This document shows positions 5,891 to 8,423 of a DNA stretch of 8,423 nt, one piece after another. Every line of letters begins with the position of its first letter. Positions within the stretch are counted from its first letter, which is position 1. Position numbers and translations under genes: made by a program. Source of the stretch: an uncultured Acidimicrobiaceae bacterium. Its GTDB lineage: Bacteria; Actinomycetota; Acidimicrobiia; Acidimicrobiales; UBA8592. The notes under the pieces were generated by a model. That model was not told where the DNA came from. It saw only the letters and a program-made list of their open reading frames with translations, and did not search any database. The stretch is taken from positions 1 through 8,423 of the forward strand of contig CAJWET010000059.1 of the NCBI GenBank assembly GCA_913031515.1, given 5' to 3'.

Positions 5891-5930
5891 AACAAAGAGT
5901 ATTAACGAATATCTATATTCCTGTTAGAGG
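5880..5930. promoter_or_regulatory. 9-bp inverted repeat upstream of AMIN-like lipoprotein gene
   Basis: CCTCTAACA (5880-5888) is the perfect reverse complement of TGTTAGAGG (5922-5930), with 33 bases between. The left arm is the CTCTAACA core of repeat R3. The right arm ends 15 bases before the ATG and covers the only Shine-Dalgarno-like stretch (AGAGGTG, 5926-5932). If transcribed, the stem could hide that site; on DNA it could be an operator pair. Confidence 0.45.
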
Positions 5931-5945
5931 TGTTAAGTTAACTAT

Positions 5946-6779
5946 ATGAAGTATGTTTTTCCTGTGGCTTTACTCTTCGCCTTACTTGTAAGTGCGTGTG
6001 GAGGGAGTGATAAATCCCAAAACCAAGGCAATGTTTCAAGTGACACTGAAAATGCAGCCGAAGATCCTGCACCGGTAGAAGAAACACCGGATGAGGAAGA
6101 CTCCGAAGAAGAAACTGTCAGCTCCGAACCCGCAGATGAAGTTGAGGAAGAAACCCCTGAGGAAGAGGAAGAGGAAGAGGAAGAGTCAATATCATGTACA
6201 TGGAATGTCGCTCCAAAGATAACCGGTGAATTGAATCTATCCGGTGGCAATATTCTAACTGATGCCCGGATTGGTGCCCAAGAAGGATTTGACCGTTTTG
6301 TTCTGGAGTTTGATTCAGAAGGATCTGTTCCTGAATCGTATGAAATTAAATGGGTTTTCGATAATGACGGAGGAGAAACTGTCTTCGTAAGCGATGATTT
6401 GCATCTTGAAACAGAAGTCCAAGGCAATATAGCCTTGCAGGTCAAATTAGCGGGAAGCCATTGGGATATTGTCAACGACGTAGAGGTCTACGAAGGCCCA
6501 AATAGTTTCTCAAGTTCTCTTTTGGGGAATATCATCGAAGTCAAATTCGGAGGTAGCCACGCAGGGATTATTCTCTGGGGAATTGGGGTCGATGAAGCGA
6601 ACGGATTTCGCATTTTAGAGTTTACAGATCCTCCTAGAATCGCTATTGATATCTGTGTTGCTGATTTATCGGACAAACTCGCCAACTGTCTAGTCGCAGG
6701 AGAAACATGGGAGTATCCCGAGTGGCTAAGCCCAGACTTTTTGAATACCTACTGTGAATCAAATTTTGTAAGTTCCTAA
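5946..6779 (+). CDS. Lipoprotein with AMIN-like domain
   Basis: Predicted lipoprotein of 277 residues. The short signal peptide ends LVSAC (Cys18). The tether (19-82) is extremely acidic, ending in a run of nine Glu, and contains SSEPADEVEEE. Residues 92-236 fit the actinobacterial AMIN-like domain. ARIGAQEGFDRFVLEF corresponds to R-G-H-GFDR-V-EF; ALQVKLAG and GGSHAGIILWGIGVD follow; FRILEFTDPPRIAIDI corresponds to FRV--L--PPRLVVDV. AMIN-type domains are associated with envelope localisation and wall or polysaccharide contact; a specific role here is inferred. A Cys-containing tail (237-277) follows. The post-lipobox DNA is almost identical to that of the SH3b-like lipoprotein gene. Translation initiation looks weak: AGAGGTG lies 13 bases upstream and inside an inverted repeat. 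A hairpin terminator follows the stop. Confidence 0.85.
   Translation: MKYVFPVALLFALLVSACGGSDKSQNQGNVSSDTENAAEDPAPVEETPDEEDSEEETVSSEPADEVEEETPEEEEEEEEESISCTWNVAPKITGELNLSGGNILTDARIGAQEGFDRFVLEFDSEGSVPESYEIKWVFDNDGGETVFVSDDLHLETEVQGNIALQVKLAGSHWDIVNDVEVYEGPNSFSSSLLGNIIEVKFGGSHAGIILWGIGVDEANGFRILEFTDPPRIAIDICVADLSDKLANCLVAGETWEYPEWLSPDFLNTYCESNFVSS
5997..6026 (+). repeat. Shared post-lipobox tether DNA, copy 2
   Basis: These 30 bases match 2584-2613 at 28 positions and encode CGGSDKSQNQ at the lipidated Cys. The flanking signal peptide and downstream domain are not similar to those of copy 1, so the match is local to the tether start. Confidence 0.85.
6159..6185 (+). repeat. GAGGAA hexamer microsatellite in tether
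   Basis: Four and a half perfect copies of GAGGAA encode the poly-Glu run of the AMIN-like lipoprotein (around residues 72-80). Gain or loss of a unit would change the tether by two Glu without breaking the frame. Confidence 0.85.
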
Positions 6780-6825
6780 TGGAATCCCCTTATGCATTAA
6801 GCGCCAAAGCCTGTATGGAAGATAG

Positions 6826-6852
6826 AAGAGCCTAGGTACTGAGGCTTTTATC
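6826..6852 (+). terminator. Intrinsic terminator after AMIN-like lipoprotein gene
   Basis: AAGAGCCT (6826-6833) pairs with AGGCTTTT (6842-6849) through 8 pairs, one of them G-U, around an 8-base loop. The T-run ends the stem and continues TTTTATC. It begins 47 bases after the stop codon. Confidence 0.55.
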
Positions 6853-7169
6853 GTTGGGCGCCAGAGAAAAGAAATTAAACCCTACAGGGAGTCTTACAGT
6901 ATTTGACGCAAACGGGAGGCGCCCTGTTTATACTCGGAACGATTGTGGTATCTTTAGCAATGACACCCCTCCCGCATTGACAATGCTAAATCGAAAATTC
7001 CTACTCTGTAAAGTCATAAAGCGAAGCCGAGAGAGACCCCCTCGTCGGATTACTTGAATAAGGACGGAATTGTCGAATCGTGAGGTTTTAACTGCGCAGT
7101 AGCCCCAAAATTACAGCCTCCAAGCTCCTAGACAAATAGATGAGTCTTAAGGTAATAGCTTTAGAAAGC
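6853..7169. other. Gap with no recognised gene
   Basis: I see no supported gene here. A 67-residue TTG-started frame (6854-7057) lacks a ribosome binding site and family resemblance. A 7-bp inverted repeat, GGGCGCC (6856-6862) and GGCGCCC (6918-6924), and the small hairpin CCCT-ACA-GGG near 6880 are present. A decayed gene or an uncharacterised RNA is possible but unsupported. Confidence 0.5.
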
Positions 7170-7193
7170 GCCTAAACCCACAACAATTGCCAA
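7170..7193 (+). repeat. Intergenic repeat fragment, 3' part of R2
   Basis: GCCTAAACCC-A-CAACAATTGCCAA differs from 3440-3463 at one of 24 positions. The rest of R2 is not found upstream of it. It lies about 80 bases before the VOC gene, as its other copy lies before the PPOX gene. Confidence 0.65.
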
Positions 7194-7220
7194 AAAATCA
7201 AACCACCTTTAATCTATTTA

Positions 7221-7259
7221 CAACTGCAACAAATGCGAGAGGTCCAGCATTTGCAGTTG
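7221..7259 (+). promoter_or_regulatory. Leader hairpin upstream of VOC gene
   Basis: CAACTGCA (7221-7228) pairs with TGCAGTTG (7252-7259), and AATGC (7232-7236) with GCATT (7247-7251). This gives 13 pairs with a 3-base bulge (ACA) and a 10-base loop. It ends 15 bases before the ATG, and the only weak Shine-Dalgarno-like stretch (GGGTGGGT) touches its foot. No T-tract follows, so a terminator is unlikely; translational control or an operator is more likely. Confidence 0.5.
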
Positions 7260-7274
7260 GGTGGGTCATTGTAG

Positions 7275-7802
7275 ATGGAAGATGGACAACAAATGCATGA
7301 ATATTTACTAGTGGGGTGCGAGTTCTACCACGTCGGAATCGTCGTGGAACAATTTGACGAATCTTTACTGGAATTAAGTAAGTCCCATGGCCTTGACTGG
7401 GCCTCTACACAGCAGCGAACCTTCGAAGTGCGGCAACCGAATGGGATAGTCCAAGCGGACTTTCGAGTTACCTACTCCATAAATGGCCCGCCGCATTACG
7501 AAATCATTGAATCAACCCCAGGAACAATCTGGTCGTATTCCGGGGGCGGAATACACCACCTCGGATATTGGAGCGAAAATCTTGCGAATGACGCCCAACT
7601 CCTTGAATCAGCAGGGTATGCATGGGAAGCTACCTACCACAACCCCGAATATCAAGGGCCTTTCGGATTCACCTACCACACGTTGGGGATTACTAAAGTC
7701 CGAATCGAGCTCGTAGACAAAGCCCGGAAGGTAGCGTTCGACAACTGGATGGCAGGCGGGGATTTCCCTTCAGCATTGGATGACAAGGAAATGAGTACTT
7801 GA
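7275..7802 (+). CDS. VOC/glyoxalase-fold protein
   Basis: Soluble protein of 175 residues with two paired beta-alpha-beta-beta-beta modules of the vicinal oxygen chelate superfamily. The four expected metal-ligand positions can all be read: H19 (FYHVGIVV), E76 (HYEIIES), H95 (GGIHHLGYW) and E145 (RIELVD). The arrangement is that of glyoxalase I and methylmalonyl-CoA epimerase relatives. The substrate cannot be told from the sequence, and no gene of either pathway is adjacent. The start at ATG 7275 is uncertain: GGGTGGGT lies about 9 bases upstream, and an in-frame ATG at 7293 is an alternative that still keeps H19. The gene stands alone after a long gap with a leader hairpin and a repeat fragment, and converges on the minus-strand gene at the right edge. 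Confidence 0.83.
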   Translation: MEDGQQMHEYLLVGCEFYHVGIVVEQFDESLLELSKSHGLDWASTQQRTFEVRQPNGIVQADFRVTYSINGPPHYEIIESTPGTIWSYSGGGIHHLGYWSENLANDAQLLESAGYAWEATYHNPEYQGPFGFTYHTLGITKVRIELVDKARKVAFDNWMAGGDFPSALDDKEMST

Positions 7803-7866
7803 ACCCCGCGCCGAGAATACGTGCTGGCATCAGAAAGTACTATCAACACAGTCTCGCAACCTGATA

Positions 7867-8423
7867 TTAAGAGCTCAATATGCGGAGATGTTCAATACGG
7901 GCTCGTGAATTAGACACAGACCCTTTTCTGTCCATTTCGTCGTAAACCACATAGATGTCACCGTCAACGGTTTGTGTCATCACTCGAAAGGCTGGGTCAC
8001 CGTTATTTAAGGGCAAGGTATCCACTTCTCTCCAATCCTTATCAAAGATAGTCACAAAACTGGGGCCGATCTCCTGAGACCTTTTCGGATCTCCATGTTC
8101 TCCTTCCGCGATCTCCATGGTGTAGCCGACGATCCAAAGTTGATGGGTCTCATTCCAACTAGGTCCAACGGGGAAGTATGTGTCTAGTTCTCGTTCAATG
8201 ATTACACGCGTCGACCCGTTGATTACATTCAAGTCAAGATCATAAGCAAATGTTTGTATACCAACGCGTTCTGCCGACCCATAATCACGGTTTGTGCTAA
8301 AGGACTGCAACCGTTCTTCCTCAAATCCCATCTGGTCGGTAGGAACAAAAACCACTGAGGTCCCAGTCACAAATGATCCGGATTCGGGTTTGATGATTGA
8401 CGACCCGGTTTCTTCAAGGGCTA
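7867..8423 (-). CDS. 3' part of a possible beta-propeller protein of unknown function
   Basis: The frame is open to the right edge without a start, so about 185 C-terminal residues are visible and the N-terminus lies outside. A GTG at 8370 is in frame but has no ribosome binding site and sits inside the open frame, so I treat the gene as truncated by the window. The sequence alternates short beta-strand-like segments: VGIQTFAYDLDLNVI, HQLWIVGYTMEI, SFVTIFDKDWREV, GDIYVVYDEMD. Recurrent aromatic-plus-Asp pairs resemble the blades of a propeller that reports text-like strand repeats. I do not recognise a family. There are no Cys residues or catalytic motif in the visible part. Localisation cannot be judged without the N-terminus. 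Confidence 0.65.
   Translation of the reverse strand, partial: ALEETGSSIIKPESGSFVTGTSVVFVPTDQMGFEEERLQSFSTNRDYGSAERVGIQTFAYDLDLNVINGSTRVIIERELDTYFPVGPSWNETHQLWIVGYTMEIAEGEHGDPKRSQEIGPSFVTIFDKDWREVDTLPLNNGDPAFRVMTQTVDGDIYVVYDEMDRKGSVSNSRARIEHLRILSS

Noticed and set aside
5942..6475. 177-residue minus-strand Ser-rich frame opposite the AMIN-like lipoprotein gene
   Set aside because: The poly-Ser is the reverse reading of the poly-Glu hexamer tract; there is no independent coding evidence.
6854..7057. 67-residue open frame in the gap after the AMIN-like lipoprotein gene
   Set aside because: It starts with TTG, has no ribosome binding site and shows no family resemblance; probably spurious.
7060..7085. 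T-loop-like GTCGAATC
   Set aside because: No clover-leaf can be formed in the flanking sequence.

Overview
The window looks like chromosomal DNA of an actinobacterium, probably an uncultured, moderate-GC member of the Acidimicrobiia or a relative. This is inferred from a Rv2061-type F420/PPOX enzyme, an AMIN-like domain lipoprotein and lipoproteins built on long acidic tethers. It is not proven; no rRNA or marker gene is present. I see no tRNA, CRISPR array, insertion sequence or phage gene.

Layout. Positions 1-360 are non-coding and rich in repeats. A lipoprotein gene with a coiled coil and a peptidoglycan-binding-like segment (361-1473, minus) diverges from a second lipoprotein gene (1635-2369, plus). 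A third lipoprotein, with an SH3b-like domain (2512-3363), follows, then a small PPOX-class enzyme (3507-3914). Next are a two-domain cupin (4009-4785, plus) and, convergent with it, a 2-oxoglutarate/Fe(II) oxygenase-like gene (4820-5782, minus). A fourth lipoprotein, with an AMIN-like domain (5946-6779), diverges from the oxygenase. A gap of nearly 500 bases leads to a VOC/glyoxalase-fold gene (7275-7802). The 3' part of a minus-strand gene of unknown function runs off the right edge (7867-8423).

Two themes run through the window. First, four exported lipoproteins share one plan: signal peptide, lipidated Cys, acidic or Ser/Glu/Pro tether, then an unrelated globular domain. Two of them share near-identical DNA just after the lipobox, and three share the SSEPA tether motif. 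They are probably anchored outside the cytoplasmic membrane, with domains that fit cell-wall contact (PG-binding-like, SH3b, AMIN-like). Second, the intergenic regions carry pieces of a repeat family. The fullest copy is about 80 bases (3384-3463), a 58-base copy lies at 6-63, and fragments lie ahead of three other plus-strand genes. This is either a dispersed intergenic element or a shared leader/regulatory module.

The soluble enzymes (PPOX, cupin, oxygenase, VOC) do not form an obvious pathway. They sit as single transcription units with their own leaders, and the cupin is visibly more GC-rich than its neighbours. I found no clear defence or biosynthetic system. The most unusual material is the repeat family and the modular lipoprotein tethers.
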